Part shown: positions 41,646 to 51,605 of the stretch, piece by piece | How the letters are laid out: each line of letters begins with the position of its first letter | How positions within the stretch are numbered: position 1 is the stretch's first letter | Source: Prado023 sp963714995 | GTDB lineage: Bacteria > Actinomycetota > Actinomycetes > S36-B12 > CAIYMF01 | DNA length: 64,000 nucleotides | Assembly (NCBI GenBank): GCA_963714995.1 | Contig: CAVQQP010000012.1 | Span: 62,001 to 126,000 of the forward strand | Direction of reading: 5' to 3' | Notes under the pieces: model-generated | The model's input: only the letters and a program-made list of their open reading frames with translations | Database searches by the model: none | Told to the model about the DNA's origin: nothing | Position numbers and translations under genes: made by a program

Positions 41646-44486
41646 TCAGCCCAGTCCGTGCGCCGCTCGGCTGGCGGCCTCCTGCGCGCGGAACTGCCCG
41701 AACCGCGGCAGGAACTTGTCCCAGTCGATGATGTGCGAGTCGATCTCCGGGCCGTCGATGCAGGCGTGCTTGCGGATCATCTTGCCGTCGATGACGACCG
41801 GCACCATGCACGCCCCGCACATGCCGGTGGCGTCGACCATGATCGAGTTCAGGCTGGCCACGCACGGCGTGCCGAAGCGCATGCTCAGGTCGCTGACCGC
41901 GCGCATCATCATCGGTGGGCCGATCGTGACGACCTCGGCCACCGTGCGACCCTCACCGCGCTGGTTGGCCTCCAGCATCTCCTCCAGCGGGCCGGTCACG
42001 AACCCGGGGACGCCGAACGAGCCGTCGTTGGTCGTGTAGATGACCTCCAGCCGGTCGCCGAACTCGGCCTGCAGCCGCCCCACCCGCTCGTCGGGGCCGG
42101 TCCAGAACATCAGGTCCGCGCTGCGGAAGCCGGAGATCAGGGTGACGTGGTTCCCGCGGCGCAGGTGCTCGCGCATGATCGGGTACACCGGCGGCAGGCC
42201 CAGGCCGCCGGCGGTGAAGACCACCGTCTCGTCGGCGCCGTAGGAGTGGATCTCGCTGGGGCGCCCCAGCGGGCCGGCGATGCCGGTGAAGGCGTCCCCG
42301 ACCTCCATCGCGTTGATCTCGATGCTGCTCGTGCCCACGCCCTGCACGACCAGGCAGATGGTGCCGGCCTCGACGTCCCAGTCGGCCAGCGTCAGCGGGA
42401 TCAGCTCGCCGTCGGGCCGGGGGAGCAGCCGGACGAACTGCCCCGCCTGAGCGGCCGCCGCGATGAGCGGCGAGTGCACCGTGAACTCCTCGATGCCGTC
42501 GGACAGGTGCGACCGGGCCAGGATCCGCTGCGCGGTGGTCCCCAGCTCGGTGTACTCCAGGGCACGGGCCACCATGTCGCGCACGACATCGGCGGGCAGG
42601 GACGCCTCCCCGAGGATCTCGTTGGCCGCAGCGCGTCCGTCGCCGGCCGCCGCGATGGCCGTCGAGCCACCGCGCGCCGCGTCGCCGCCGGTGAAGACGC
42701 CCTCCAGGGTGGTCTCCTGCGATCCCGCGTGGTCCAGCACGATCGTGCCCCACTTGGACGTGTTGAGCCGGGGCTCGGAGTCCTTGATGATCGGGTTGGC
42801 GGCGTTGCCCAGGGCCATGATCACCAGGTCGGCGTGCATGGTCTCGGTACGGCCGGTGGCGATCGGCCGCCGGCGGCCGGAGTCGTCGGGCTCGCCGAGC
42901 TCCATGATCTCCAGCGTCGCGGCGGTGACGAACCCGGTCTTGTCGTCGCCGAGGAACTCCGAGGGTGCGCACAGCTCGCGCAGGGCGATGCCCTCCTCGA
43001 GGGCATGGTGCAGCTCCTCGACGCGGGCGGGCATCTCCGAACGGGTGCGCCGGTAGACGATCGTGACGTTGCCGCCGAGGCGCTGGGCGGTGCGGGCGGC
43101 GTCCATGGCGGTGTTGCCCCCGCCGATGACCAGCACCTCCTTGCCCTTCGTCTCGGGCAGCGGGGTCTCGTAGTCCGCGCGCAGCCCCTGCATCAGGTTC
43201 ACCCGGGTGAGGAACTCGTTGGCGCTCATCACGTTGAGCAGGTGCTCGCCGGGGACGTTCATGAACCGGGGCAGGCCCGCACCGGTGCCCACGAAGATCC
43301 GGTGGAACCCGGCGTCCTTGAGGTCCTGGATCGTGGCGGTCTTGCCGACCACGAAGTTCTGGACGAAGCGACCGCCGAGCAGGCGGATCTTGCCGACGAC
43401 GTCGTCGATCAGCTCGTTGGGCAGCCGGAACTCGGGGATGCCGTAGCGCAGCACGCCGCCGAGCGCGTGGAACGCCTCGAACACCGTGACCGGGAACCCC
43501 TCGGCCGCCAGCAGGTAGGCGTTGATGAGCCCGGACGGCCCGGAGCCGACGATCGCGACCGGCGGCTTGACGGCGGCCTCCCATGGGTCGCGGTGCCCGG
43601 CGAACCGCGCGGCGTCCCCACCCGGGTTCACCAGCTTCTCGCGCTCGGGCAGGAACCACTCGAGCTGGCCGATGGCGATCGGCATCTTGTTCTGCAGGCA
43701 GACGCCCTGGCACTGGTTCTCCTGCGGGCACACGCGGCCGGTGACGTCGGGCAGCGGGTTGCAGGACTCGATCAGCGCCAGCGCCTCGCGGAACCGTCCG
43801 GTCCCGACCAGCTCGATCATCTCGGGGATGTGGATCTGGACCGGGCAGCCGCCGGTCGGCTCCTTGCAGTCGGACAGGAAGATGCCCAGCTCGCAGGGCT
43901 TCTCCGAGCACTGCTTGTCGCGCATGGCCTCGAGCCACACGAAGAGGTCGATGTCGCGGGCGGTGTAGCCCAGGTTCATGTAGCCCAGGTAGCCCTGGTT
44001 GACCAGCCCGAAGTCGTGGGCACGGTCCTCGGGGCCGCGCACGTAGGGCGGGATGCTGTTGCCCGCCGGCCAGTCCCGGGACAGCCCGTCGAACATCGGG
44101 TAGCGGTCCGACAGGTGCGCGTCGATGGCCCGGATGAACATGCGCTTCTTGCCCAGCGGCAGGTTCCACAGGAACCGCATCAGCAGCGTCCCGGCGTCGT
44201 CCTCGCGCAGCAGCATCGACCACAGGGTGCGGGTGAACTCCGGACCCAGCTCGGGCTGCTGGAACTCCCAGGCGACCGCCTGCATGCCCTCGGAGATGAA
44301 CAGCTCGCGGAACGCGCGCGGGTCGCTGAGCAGCCGGCGCTTGAGCAGGTCCATCTGGTGGGTGAACGTCTCCACCGACTCGGAGTGCTCGAGCACCTCG
44401 ACCTGCGTGCGGCTGCTCTCGAGCGTGCTGCTGGCCTCGACGTACGCGCGCAGGTCGTCGGGGCCGGCGGGCTCCTCGGTGCTCAT
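41646..44486 (-). CDS. fused ferredoxin:NAD(P) oxidoreductase (GltD/NfnB-like plus SudB/NfnA-like)
   Basis: 946 residues in three parts. Residues 1-180 are an unfamiliar helical extension. Residues 180-650 are a GltD/NfnB-like module: [4Fe-4S] cysteines (CSEKPCELGIFLSDC, CNPLPDVTGRVCPQENQCQG), FAD motif VAIVGSGPSGLINAYLLAAE (about residue 310) and NAD(P) motif VLVIGGGNTAMDAA (about residue 452). Residues 665-946 are a ferredoxin-NADP-reductase-like module with the 2Fe-2S motif CGACMVPVVIDGKMIRKHAC (about residue 890). The two modules are separate subunits in Nfn and Sud enzymes. The ATG overlaps the PFOR stop (ATGA), so it probably takes electrons from PFOR-reduced ferredoxin. Confidence 0.85.
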   Translation of the reverse strand: MSTEEPAGPDDLRAYVEASSTLESSRTQVEVLEHSESVETFTHQMDLLKRRLLSDPRAFRELFISEGMQAVAWEFQQPELGPEFTRTLWSMLLREDDAGTLLMRFLWNLPLGKKRMFIRAIDAHLSDRYPMFDGLSRDWPAGNSIPPYVRGPEDRAHDFGLVNQGYLGYMNLGYTARDIDLFVWLEAMRDKQCSEKPCELGIFLSDCKEPTGGCPVQIHIPEMIELVGTGRFREALALIESCNPLPDVTGRVCPQENQCQGVCLQNKMPIAIGQLEWFLPEREKLVNPGGDAARFAGHRDPWEAAVKPPVAIVGSGPSGLINAYLLAAEGFPVTVFEAFHALGGVLRYGIPEFRLPNELIDDVVGKIRLLGGRFVQNFVVGKTATIQDLKDAGFHRIFVGTGAGLPRFMNVPGEHLLNVMSANEFLTRVNLMQGLRADYETPLPETKGKEVLVIGGGNTAMDAARTAQRLGGNVTIVYRRTRSEMPARVEELHHALEEGIALRELCAPSEFLGDDKTGFVTAATLEIMELGEPDDSGRRRPIATGRTETMHADLVIMALGNAANPIIKDSEPRLNTSKWGTIVLDHAGSQETTLEGVFTGGDAARGGSTAIAAAGDGRAAANEILGEASLPADVVRDMVARALEYTELGTTAQRILARSHLSDGIEEFTVHSPLIAAAAQAGQFVRLLPRPDGELIPLTLADWDVEAGTICLVVQGVGTSSIEINAMEVGDAFTGIAGPLGRPSEIHSYGADETVVFTAGGLGLPPVYPIMREHLRRGNHVTLISGFRSADLMFWTGPDERVGRLQAEFGDRLEVIYTTNDGSFGVPGFVTGPLEEMLEANQRGEGRTVAEVVTIGPPMMMRAVSDLSMRFGTPCVASLNSIMVDATGMCGACMVPVVIDGKMIRKHACIDGPEIDSHIIDWDKFLPRFGQFRAQEAASRAAHGLG

Positions 44487-47400
44487 CGGATGATCTCCGC
44501 GTCGCACGTCGCCTTCACCCGCTCGATCCGCTTGGCGATCTCCGGGGTGACCTCGACGCGCTCGGCCGCACCGGGGATCATCCGGGCGATCTGCCGGGCC
44601 GCGCCGTCGATGACCACGGTGGCCTTCTCGAAGAACTGCGGGAGCTCCTGGTAGCAGGTGCCGCAGTCGTTGCACAGGTGCTCGTCGGCCGGGTCGAGGT
44701 GGACCGGACCGGTCATGACGCCGACGGCCGCTCCCGCCGCGGGGGCAGGCGCGCTGGCTGCGCCGGCGCCCGACCCGAGGCCACCGCCGACCCCGCCCGC
44801 CATGCCCGCGCCGCTGGGTGCGCGGCTGGAGGTCGCGAGGTCCGACATCGCGCGGGCGATGTCGTCCAGCGAGGCCTCCCGGGCAGCGGTCGCCTGCTCG
44901 TACTGCGCCTTGAGCTCCTCGAAGTCCGAGCGGTGCAGGGCGGTCAGCTGGGCCTCGTGCACGCCCGACAGGTACTGCAGCGTCTGCCAGTACCGACGCC
45001 GATCCTCGACGAGGTGGACGATCGAGTCCGAGCAGGCGACCTTGATCAGCCGCCGCTCGCCGTCGGTGGCGTGGATGAACGGGATCCGGTCGCCGCGCTG
45101 GGCGGCCGACATCTCGACGTAGTCCTCGATCGGGACCGCCGTCTCCTCCTGCTCGGGGGTCAGGCGCGAGAACTGCTTGGAGAAGCGGACCTCACCGAGG
45201 GCGAACACGGCCGGGGTCAGCGCCGTGGTCAGCAGCTGCACCTGGCCGGAGGAGTCGACGTGCTCCAGGGTGGAGGTCGTCCAGGTCTTGTCGATGTCCG
45301 GGTTGCCGTCCAGCGAGAACCAGTCGTGCAGGGTCGCGCCGCGGCGCGGGTCGTGCACGAACAGCGGGTGCATCCGGCTCTCGACGGCCAGGCGCGCCCG
45401 GGCGTTCGAGGACGCCTCGGGGATCCCGTGCTCGGAGCCGCAGGGCGTGTAGACGTCCATGACGGCGGCCGCGGGGTAGTCGATCATCGTCATGGTGGCG
45501 GCCATGAAGTGCGCGTGCATGGCGGTGGAGGTGGCGCACGCGAACACGTTCGGGTGGAACGAGGCCAGCAGGGCGAGCTCCTTGCGTGACTCGTGCTTGC
45601 CGTGGTGGGCGCCGCCGAACCGGGCGAGGTCGGAGTCCTGACCCGTGTAGCTCGAGGTCGAGGCCTGGCCGCCGGTGTTGGAGTAGGCCCCGGAGTTCAG
45701 GACCAGCGCCTTGATCGGGGTGTCGCTGGCCAGCACCCGCGACAGCGCGCCGAAGCCGATGTCGTAGGTCGCGCCGTCGCCGCCGATGGTCATGACGGTC
45801 GGGAGCAGGTGCAGCTCCTCGGGGGTGAACTGCTCCCACGAGAGCATCCGCAGCTCCAGCTCGTGGTCGGCCGGGTCGTAGGCGTCGGCGAGCTCCAGCT
45901 CGGCCAGGCGCATCGCGCGGACGTCGGGAACGGTCTGGGCGGAGATCCCCTCGAAGATGCCCTTGGCCAGGGGCGAGGAGTCCTGGAACAGGCTGTTCAC
46001 CCACGGGTCGAGGTAGGAGTTGTACGGCATCGTGGAGGCGTAGACGCTGCTGCAGCCGGTGGCGTTGGCGATGACGATCGGCGCCGGGCCGTTGCCGGTC
46101 GGGCCGCCCTCGTAGAGGTAGAGGCGCTTGTCGAGGGTGTCGATGATCGACTCGATCCGCGCGCGACGCTCGGACTCGGCGGGGTCCAGCGACTCGAGCT
46201 TGTCGGCCAGTCGCGCGGACAGGGCCTCGAGCTGGCGCAGGTGGGTCCGGCGCCGCTCGTCGCCGACGGCGTGGCTCGTGGCCATGACCAGGCGGATCGC
46301 GGTGACCTCGCCGCAGCCGCGGCAGGCGCCGTGCCCGCCGGAGGTGGAGTAGAAGTTGGGGCGCTCGAGCATGAGGCGCTTGAGCTCGCCGTCCTCACCG
46401 ATCGCGCCCTCGGAGAAGCGCTTCGCCGTGGCCGGCAGGGACGTGGCGAACTCGAAGCGCTCCTGCAGGGTGTTCAGGACCTCGGCATCCTGCTCCAACG
46501 GGGTCAGGGCGCTCGGGCCGCACACCTCGATGCACTCCAGGCAGCCCGTGCACTTCCACGGGTCGATGGTCGCGGAGAACAGCCCACCGGTGCCGGGGGT
46601 GGTCTTCTCCATGGCGTCGAAGAACGGCCGGGTCCGGGCGACGGGGTAGATCGCCAGGGCGGTCACGAGCTGGTCGAGGGTGCGCCGCAGGGAGGGCTGG
46701 TCGACGTCGAGGGTGGCCACGGCGCCCGCCACGACGTCGGTGAACGCGCGGTCGGACTTGTCCGCGCGGTAGGACTCACGGACCTTCTCGGACAGCGGGT
46801 ACACCAGGCCGCGCAGGGTCTCGCGCTGGGGCTCGGTGACGTCGAGGTCCTTGATCGCGGTGAGCAGCAGGTCGTGGATCTCGTGCACGGTGTTCGGGAT
46901 CGCCGCATCCGGGCAGACGAGCGCGCACTCCATGCAGCCGGTGCAGAGGTCGGCGTGGAACTCGGGCACGGTGCGCCGGAACAGGCCCTTGTCCTTGCCG
47001 GCGGCGGTGCCCGCGGGCATGAACAGGCCGACCCCGGGCAGGACCGGCGCCTCGCCGATGGTGCCCTCGCGGAACGGCCGCGCGACGAGGTCCTCGTAGT
47101 ACGCGGGGTCGAACAGGGCGCTGGCGCCCGAGGAGCTGCCGCACATGTCCGACGACGTCGTGATGGAGTGCAGCGTGAGCGCCGGGGGCAGGTCGTCGAT
47201 GGCGACGAACTCGGGTGCGTCGTAGTCGACGACCTGCGCGGCCTCGATGCCCTCGCGGATCACGGCCATGTTGCCCTCGACGACCCGGGTGCCCTTCCCG
47301 CCGAACTTCTTGAGGATCTGGGCCTGCACCTTCTCGAGGATGGCCTCCCGGGAGGCGCCCTGCGACACCCGGTCGACGTGCGCCGCGACCGCGCCGACGA

Positions 47401-49495
47401 AGGCGATCCCCATCATGCGGGTCTCGAGGTCGGGGGTCGGGGCGTGCCGCTTGGCCACGTCGAACGCATCGATGACGAAGAAGCTGATGTGGCGCTCGCG
47501 GATGGTCCGACGGGCGTACTTCGGCAGCTCGCGCCAGACGTCGGCGGGGGCGAGGTCGGACTGCAGCATGAACGTGCCGCCCTCGACCAGGCCCTTGAGC
47601 GGGTTGGTGTGGATGAACGCCTTGTGGTCCGGGGAGATCACCACCTCGACCTCTTCGAGCTCGGCGTTGGTGATCAGGACCGGCTCGGGGCTCAGGGTGA
47701 TGTAGTAGTTGGTCGGGGCGCCGCTCTTCTCCGAGCCGTACTTGGGGGCGGACTTCGAGTGCATGCCCAGCACGCCGGCGAGGATGTCGGTGAGCAGCTT
47801 GCCGGTGGCGATCGTGCCGTAGCCGCCGACGGAGTGGAAGCGGATCCGCATCGCCGACTCGGGCAGCAGCCGTGGGTTGGGCTTGGTCTCCAGGGCCATG
47901 AGCTCGGTCTCGGGGTAGGCCGCCCGCATCCGCGACTGCACCTCGGCCATGGCGGTGGAGGCGTTGTCGCTGAAGAACTGGGAGCCCAGGTAGATCAGCG
48001 GCGCGGTGCTGCCGTCGACCATGTTCTGGAACGCCGCGATGAGGTGCCGTGGCTGCACGTCGTGCCCACCGAGGCCGAAGATCGCGGTGGTCAGCCGCGG
48101 GGTCGCGGCCAGCGCGGGGATGCCGTCGTACTGCGGGCCGCCGTCGGTGGTCTCGGAGTTGGCCCGGGCCTTGAACAGGGCGGAGGTGACCAGGCTGGTC
48201 AGGGCGGTCTGGTCCGAGCGCTCCAGCACGGTCACGGCCTTCGCGCCGGACACGGCGGCGATGAGCTCGGCCTCGGGGAACGGCTGGAGCATCTTGACCG
48301 ACACCACGCCGACCTTGATGCCCTGCGAGCGCAGGTACGGCAGGACCGCGCGGACGTCGTCGGTGATCGACCCGAGGCCGACCATGACGTAGTCGGCGTC
48401 CTCGCAGTCGTAGGCCAGGACGGGGGCGTAGGTGCGCCCGGTCAGCTCGGAGTACTCGTCCATGGCCTGGCGGACCAGGGCGGGCACGGCGTTGGCGAAG
48501 TGCGTGCGGTGGTCGACGGCACCGGCCTGGAAGTCGGGCTGGTTCTGGACCGGGCCGGTGAGCCCCGGGTTGTTGACGTCCACCAGGGCGGGGACCATCT
48601 GCCGGGTCCCCTTCTCCAGGGAGTTGCGCCACTGCCGGCGCCACTGCCCGTGCAGCTCCTCGGGCACCCAGGCCAGGGTCTCGGCGACGAGGTCGCCGGC
48701 GTTGTCGGCCTCCACCTTCTCGGCGTTGTCGGCCAGGTAGGCCTGCAGCTCGGAGAGGTCGGTGGGCCGCAGGTCGTCGCGGTGGCGCTCGAGGTACTGG
48801 GTGAGCTGGAACACCCGGCCCTTGGCGCCGAAGAGCATCTCCTGCGCGACGGTCGGGCACTTGACCCGCCCGGCGGGGTCGCCGAGGTACTCGCGCAGCA
48901 GCTCGGGCTCGGGCATGAGCGCCTCGCTGAGCATGTGGCTGGTGGAGAAGCCGTCCATGGCGTTGGCCACGGGGATCAGCGAGAGGGCGGAGGACCGGTA
49001 GGAGATGGCTGCGAGGTCAGCAGCCTCCTGCGGGTTCGAGCCGAACAGGATCGTGTACCCGGCGCTGAGCAGGGCGTACACGTCGTCGTGGCCGGCCATG
49101 ACGTTCAGGGAGTGCTTGGAGACCACGCGCGCGGCCACCTGCAGGACGAAGCCACCGGTCTTCTTGCCGACGGTCACGTAGTGCGACTCCATCGCGTAGA
49201 GGATCCCCTGGCTGGAGGAGGCGTTGGAGATGAACTGCCCGCCGGTCAGCGCAGCGCCCAGCGCCCCGCTCTGGGCCGAGTGCTCGCCCTCGGGCTCGAA
49301 GAAGAACGGGTGCTTGCCCCACACGTTGACCCCGCCCTCGGCCCGGGCGGCCTCGAACAGCTCCGAGATCTCGGTCGAGGGGGTGATCGGGTACCCGATC
49401 ACGCCGCCACACACATGGCGCATCACATGGGCGATGGCTCCGTTGCCGTGGATGACGGTGGGGAGGCCGGGGAATCGGGGCTGCTGATCAGACAT
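44483..49495 (-). CDS. nifJ: pyruvate:ferredoxin (2-oxoacid) oxidoreductase, single-chain, enlarged
   Basis: 1670 residues; usual NifJ is about 1180. In order: domain I (IGYPITPSTEISELFEAARA), domain II, the gamma-type domain (FHSVGGYGTIATGKLL, about residue 556), two [4Fe-4S] sites, CTGCMECALVCPDAAIP (about 850) and CTGCLECIEVCGPSALTP (about 986), separated by about 120 extra residues, the TPP domain with ACRGCGEVTAIRL (about 1057) and GGDGATYDIGFGALS (about 1241), and an extra C-terminal domain after a Gly/Ala linker with CNDCGTC (about 1605) and a last Cys, like a single-cluster ferredoxin. It decarboxylates pyruvate or another 2-oxoacid to acyl-CoA. First gene of the unit with the fused reductase. 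Confidence 0.9.
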   Translation of the reverse strand: MSDQQPRFPGLPTVIHGNGAIAHVMRHVCGGVIGYPITPSTEISELFEAARAEGGVNVWGKHPFFFEPEGEHSAQSGALGAALTGGQFISNASSSQGILYAMESHYVTVGKKTGGFVLQVAARVVSKHSLNVMAGHDDVYALLSAGYTILFGSNPQEAADLAAISYRSSALSLIPVANAMDGFSTSHMLSEALMPEPELLREYLGDPAGRVKCPTVAQEMLFGAKGRVFQLTQYLERHRDDLRPTDLSELQAYLADNAEKVEADNAGDLVAETLAWVPEELHGQWRRQWRNSLEKGTRQMVPALVDVNNPGLTGPVQNQPDFQAGAVDHRTHFANAVPALVRQAMDEYSELTGRTYAPVLAYDCEDADYVMVGLGSITDDVRAVLPYLRSQGIKVGVVSVKMLQPFPEAELIAAVSGAKAVTVLERSDQTALTSLVTSALFKARANSETTDGGPQYDGIPALAATPRLTTAIFGLGGHDVQPRHLIAAFQNMVDGSTAPLIYLGSQFFSDNASTAMAEVQSRMRAAYPETELMALETKPNPRLLPESAMRIRFHSVGGYGTIATGKLLTDILAGVLGMHSKSAPKYGSEKSGAPTNYYITLSPEPVLITNAELEEVEVVISPDHKAFIHTNPLKGLVEGGTFMLQSDLAPADVWRELPKYARRTIRERHISFFVIDAFDVAKRHAPTPDLETRMMGIAFVGAVAAHVDRVSQGASREAILEKVQAQILKKFGGKGTRVVEGNMAVIREGIEAAQVVDYDAPEFVAIDDLPPALTLHSITTSSDMCGSSSGASALFDPAYYEDLVARPFREGTIGEAPVLPGVGLFMPAGTAAGKDKGLFRRTVPEFHADLCTGCMECALVCPDAAIPNTVHEIHDLLLTAIKDLDVTEPQRETLRGLVYPLSEKVRESYRADKSDRAFTDVVAGAVATLDVDQPSLRRTLDQLVTALAIYPVARTRPFFDAMEKTTPGTGGLFSATIDPWKCTGCLECIEVCGPSALTPLEQDAEVLNTLQERFEFATSLPATAKRFSEGAIGEDGELKRLMLERPNFYSTSGGHGACRGCGEVTAIRLVMATSHAVGDERRRTHLRQLEALSARLADKLESLDPAESERRARIESIIDTLDKRLYLYEGGPTGNGPAPIVIANATGCSSVYASTMPYNSYLDPWVNSLFQDSSPLAKGIFEGISAQTVPDVRAMRLAELELADAYDPADHELELRMLSWEQFTPEELHLLPTVMTIGGDGATYDIGFGALSRVLASDTPIKALVLNSGAYSNTGGQASTSSYTGQDSDLARFGGAHHGKHESRKELALLASFHPNVFACATSTAMHAHFMAATMTMIDYPAAAVMDVYTPCGSEHGIPEASSNARARLAVESRMHPLFVHDPRRGATLHDWFSLDGNPDIDKTWTTSTLEHVDSSGQVQLLTTALTPAVFALGEVRFSKQFSRLTPEQEETAVPIEDYVEMSAAQRGDRIPFIHATDGERRLIKVACSDSIVHLVEDRRRYWQTLQYLSGVHEAQLTALHRSDFEELKAQYEQATAAREASLDDIARAMSDLATSSRAPSGAGMAGGVGGGLGSGAGAASAPAPAAGAAVGVMTGPVHLDPADEHLCNDCGTCYQELPQFFEKATVVIDGAARQIARMIPGAAERVEVTPEIAKRIERVKATCDAEIIR

Positions 49496-49779
49496 GGGGC
49501 CAATCCAGGTTCACGAGGGAGGGATGGGTGGGCGTCGACGGGGACGTCCGGGCACCGCGGAGGGGGGAGCGAGTCGCGTGCGTGCTCATGGCTGCACCTC
49601 ACATCTGGCGGGTGCGGCCAGAGTAACCCCGGGGTCCGACGCGATCGTGTGACGATCGTCCCGTCCTGCACCATCCAAGGACCCCCATCCGGCCGATACC
49701 CTCCCCGGTACCCCGGCACGCCGGACGCCGGTCCGCAGCCCTGCGCCCAGCCCCTGCCCGCGTCATGGAGGATCTGCCC
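49496..49779. other. divergent intergenic region upstream of PFOR
   Basis: 284 bp between the PFOR start and the broken YihY gene. It must carry the PFOR promoter. GGTGCAGCCATGAGCAC-like minus-strand sequence lies about 90 bp upstream, but no clear -10/-35 pair, operator or small gene is visible. Confidence 0.4.
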
Positions 49780-50620
49780 ATGGTTGCCTTTGCAGACGAT
49801 CGGACCGGATGGATGGTGGCCCGCGCGCGGCACCTCGTGGCCAGGGTCGGGCCAGCTCGAGCTCCTGGACCGTGCGTACACGCTGGCGGCGCAGTCGTTC
49901 GTCGCCCTGTTCCCGCTGATCCTTGCCATCGCTGCCGCCGTGGCGTCGCCGGGCTCCAACGTCGTCGCCGAGGAGGTCATCAAGCGGTTCGGGCTGGCCG
50001 GGGCCGCGGCGAAGGCGGTGCAGGACCTCATCGTGGTGCGGACCGAGGGGGTCTACTGGCTCGGGCTGGTCCTGACGGTGTACGCCGTCTTCACCCTGTC
50101 CAAGCGGGCGTCGCGCGCGTACAACGCGGTGTGGGGCACCCCGCAGCTGCCGGTGCGGGCGCAGTGGCGGGCGCTGGTGTGGATCGTGGTCCAGCTGCTG
50201 CTGGTCGTGATGGTCACCGAGCTGCGCGGTGTCGTCAGGGCGGCGGGGGTGGTGCTGGCCCTGCTCACGGCGTGCGCTGATCCTGGTGGTGTGGTTCGCC
50301 GCCGAGGCGTTCACCCAGGCGCCTGCTGACCCGGGGCCAGGTGGCCCGCCGGCGGATCCTGGTCTCGGCCTCCTTCGCGACCGTCGGTCGGCTCGGGATC
50401 CTGGTGTGGTCAGCGATCTTCCTCACCCCGTCGATCGTCCGGCAGGCCGAGGTCGTACGGGCCGATCGGAGTGGTGTTCGCCCTGTTCACCGGGCTGTTG
50501 GTCTACTGGGCCGTCCTGCTCGGGGCGACCTTGCTCGCCGCCGTGATCACCGACCCCGATGTGGGCCGGGGCCCGGACTCGATGGTCGTGGACATCGACG
50601 TGGCCCAGGGGGACTTCTGA
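49780..50620 (+). pseudogene. second YihY/BrkB family protein, four frame breaks
   Basis: The protein reads continuously only across frames: MVAFADDRTGWMVARARHL, then QLELLDRAYTLAAQSFVALF and KAVQDLIVVRTEGVYWLGLV, then LILVVWFAAEAFTQ, then RRRILVSASFATVGRLGILV, then GPIGVVFALFTGLLVYWAVL and VVDIDVAQGDF. Each switch (near 49858, 50277, 50327 and 50458) is healed by removing one base, giving about 278 residues. The order and spacing of helices are those of a complete YihY protein, so sequence error is as likely as decay. An ATG at 49765 is an alternative start. Confidence 0.65.
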
Positions 50621-50763
50621 CCGCATGCCGTTCCTGCAGGTGGGGCGCGGGAAGGGCGTTGACATCGCGTCCCCCGGCCCGAAGACTGGCGCAGCGGGCG
50701 ACGGCGTCAGGCGCGACGACCTGCGGGGGACGAACGGGAGGGGTGGGGCCGTGGGCGAGCGCA

Positions 50764-51154
50764 GTGGTGCGCGGTCGGGCACGGGTGGGCTTCCGTGCGC
50801 CACTGACCTCGGTGCTGCCCCTGGCAGGGATCGCGGTGATCGTGGGCGCTGATCCTGCAGTCCGAGCGCGCGTGGGCCTTCGTCGCGCTGGTCGTCGTGC
50901 TGCTCGGGGTCCTGCGCCTGCGCCAGCTCCTCGTCCTGACCGACGATCACCTCGAGGTCACCGTCATCCGCACGCGCCGGATCCCGTGGTCCGAGGTGCG
51001 TGGGTTCGAGCCGGGGTCGTCGTGGCGGGGCGGGACGCGGATCCAGACCTCCTCCGGTGTCGTCCACTCCGTCTCGCCGTGCTCGTGGTGGGGCGGCCCG
51101 GCCGCCGAGGCCGATATCGAGACACTGCGCCGCGAGGCCCGCGTCCGCCGCTGA
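50764..51154 (+). CDS. PH-domain (bPH6-like) membrane protein, frame broken once
   Basis: After a GTG-type start near 50764: GFRAPLTSVLPLAGIAVIV, then in the next frame ALILQSERAWAFVALVVVLL and the PH-like core LRQLLVLTDDHLEVTVIRTR then RIPWSEVRGFEPGSSWRGG and ADIETLRREARVRR. One extra base in the GGG at about 50847 explains the break. The whole is about 129 residues: two helices, then a short bacterial PH domain. Function of this class is unknown. Confidence 0.6.
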
Positions 51155-51605
51155 TCCGGCGCCGCCCTCGCGCGGCGCCTCGGGCTCACCCCTGGTGACA
51201 GGTCGAGGTTGGGGCTGGCGGAGGTTCGGCCTCAGTCCAAGTTCGAGGCGCTGGCGCTGCTCAGGCCGCCCTCGGGATCATCGGGATCCGACTCGGCGGT
51301 GCGGATACCCGACGCCGCACCGTAGGTATACGTCCGAGCGCGCAGGGTAACAACACGGTGGGTGGGCCTCGCTTCAATGCTGACGGGCTTGGCGAGGCCC
51401 CCGGCCAACCCGCGACAAGGACGGACCTGAGCGGGCGGCCGCACTTCACATCGGATCCGGAAGGGCCCTCCCATGAAGAAGAAGAAGTAGTTCTTCGCGA
51501 GCGGGGGTTCAGCCTGCGGTGGTCACCGGACGGTAGGCAGGTGCGGACGCTCCGTCCGGATGGGAGCGTGATCGAGATCCGCGAGAGCCGACCCGTCCTC
51601 GTGCC
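51155..51605. other. 451-bp stretch without a secure gene
   Basis: It contains the inverted repeat at 51364-51400, a five-codon mini-ORF ATGAAGAAGAAGAAGTAG at 51473-51490 and an 84-codon plus-strand frame (51358-51612) listed separately. A minus-strand frame (51232-51474) ends with a plausible but unrecognised protein tail. Codon use is less GC-biased here than in the neighbours. Confidence 0.4.

Noticed and set aside
41658..44654. Antisense open frame of 998 codons opposite the fused oxidoreductase
   Set aside because: Same GC-driven artefact; no recognisable protein features.
45593..50329. Antisense open frame of 1578 codons opposite the PFOR gene
   Set aside because: Shadow of GC3-rich codons; its protein is low-complexity Gly/Arg/Leu/Val with no domain, while the opposite strand encodes a full PFOR.
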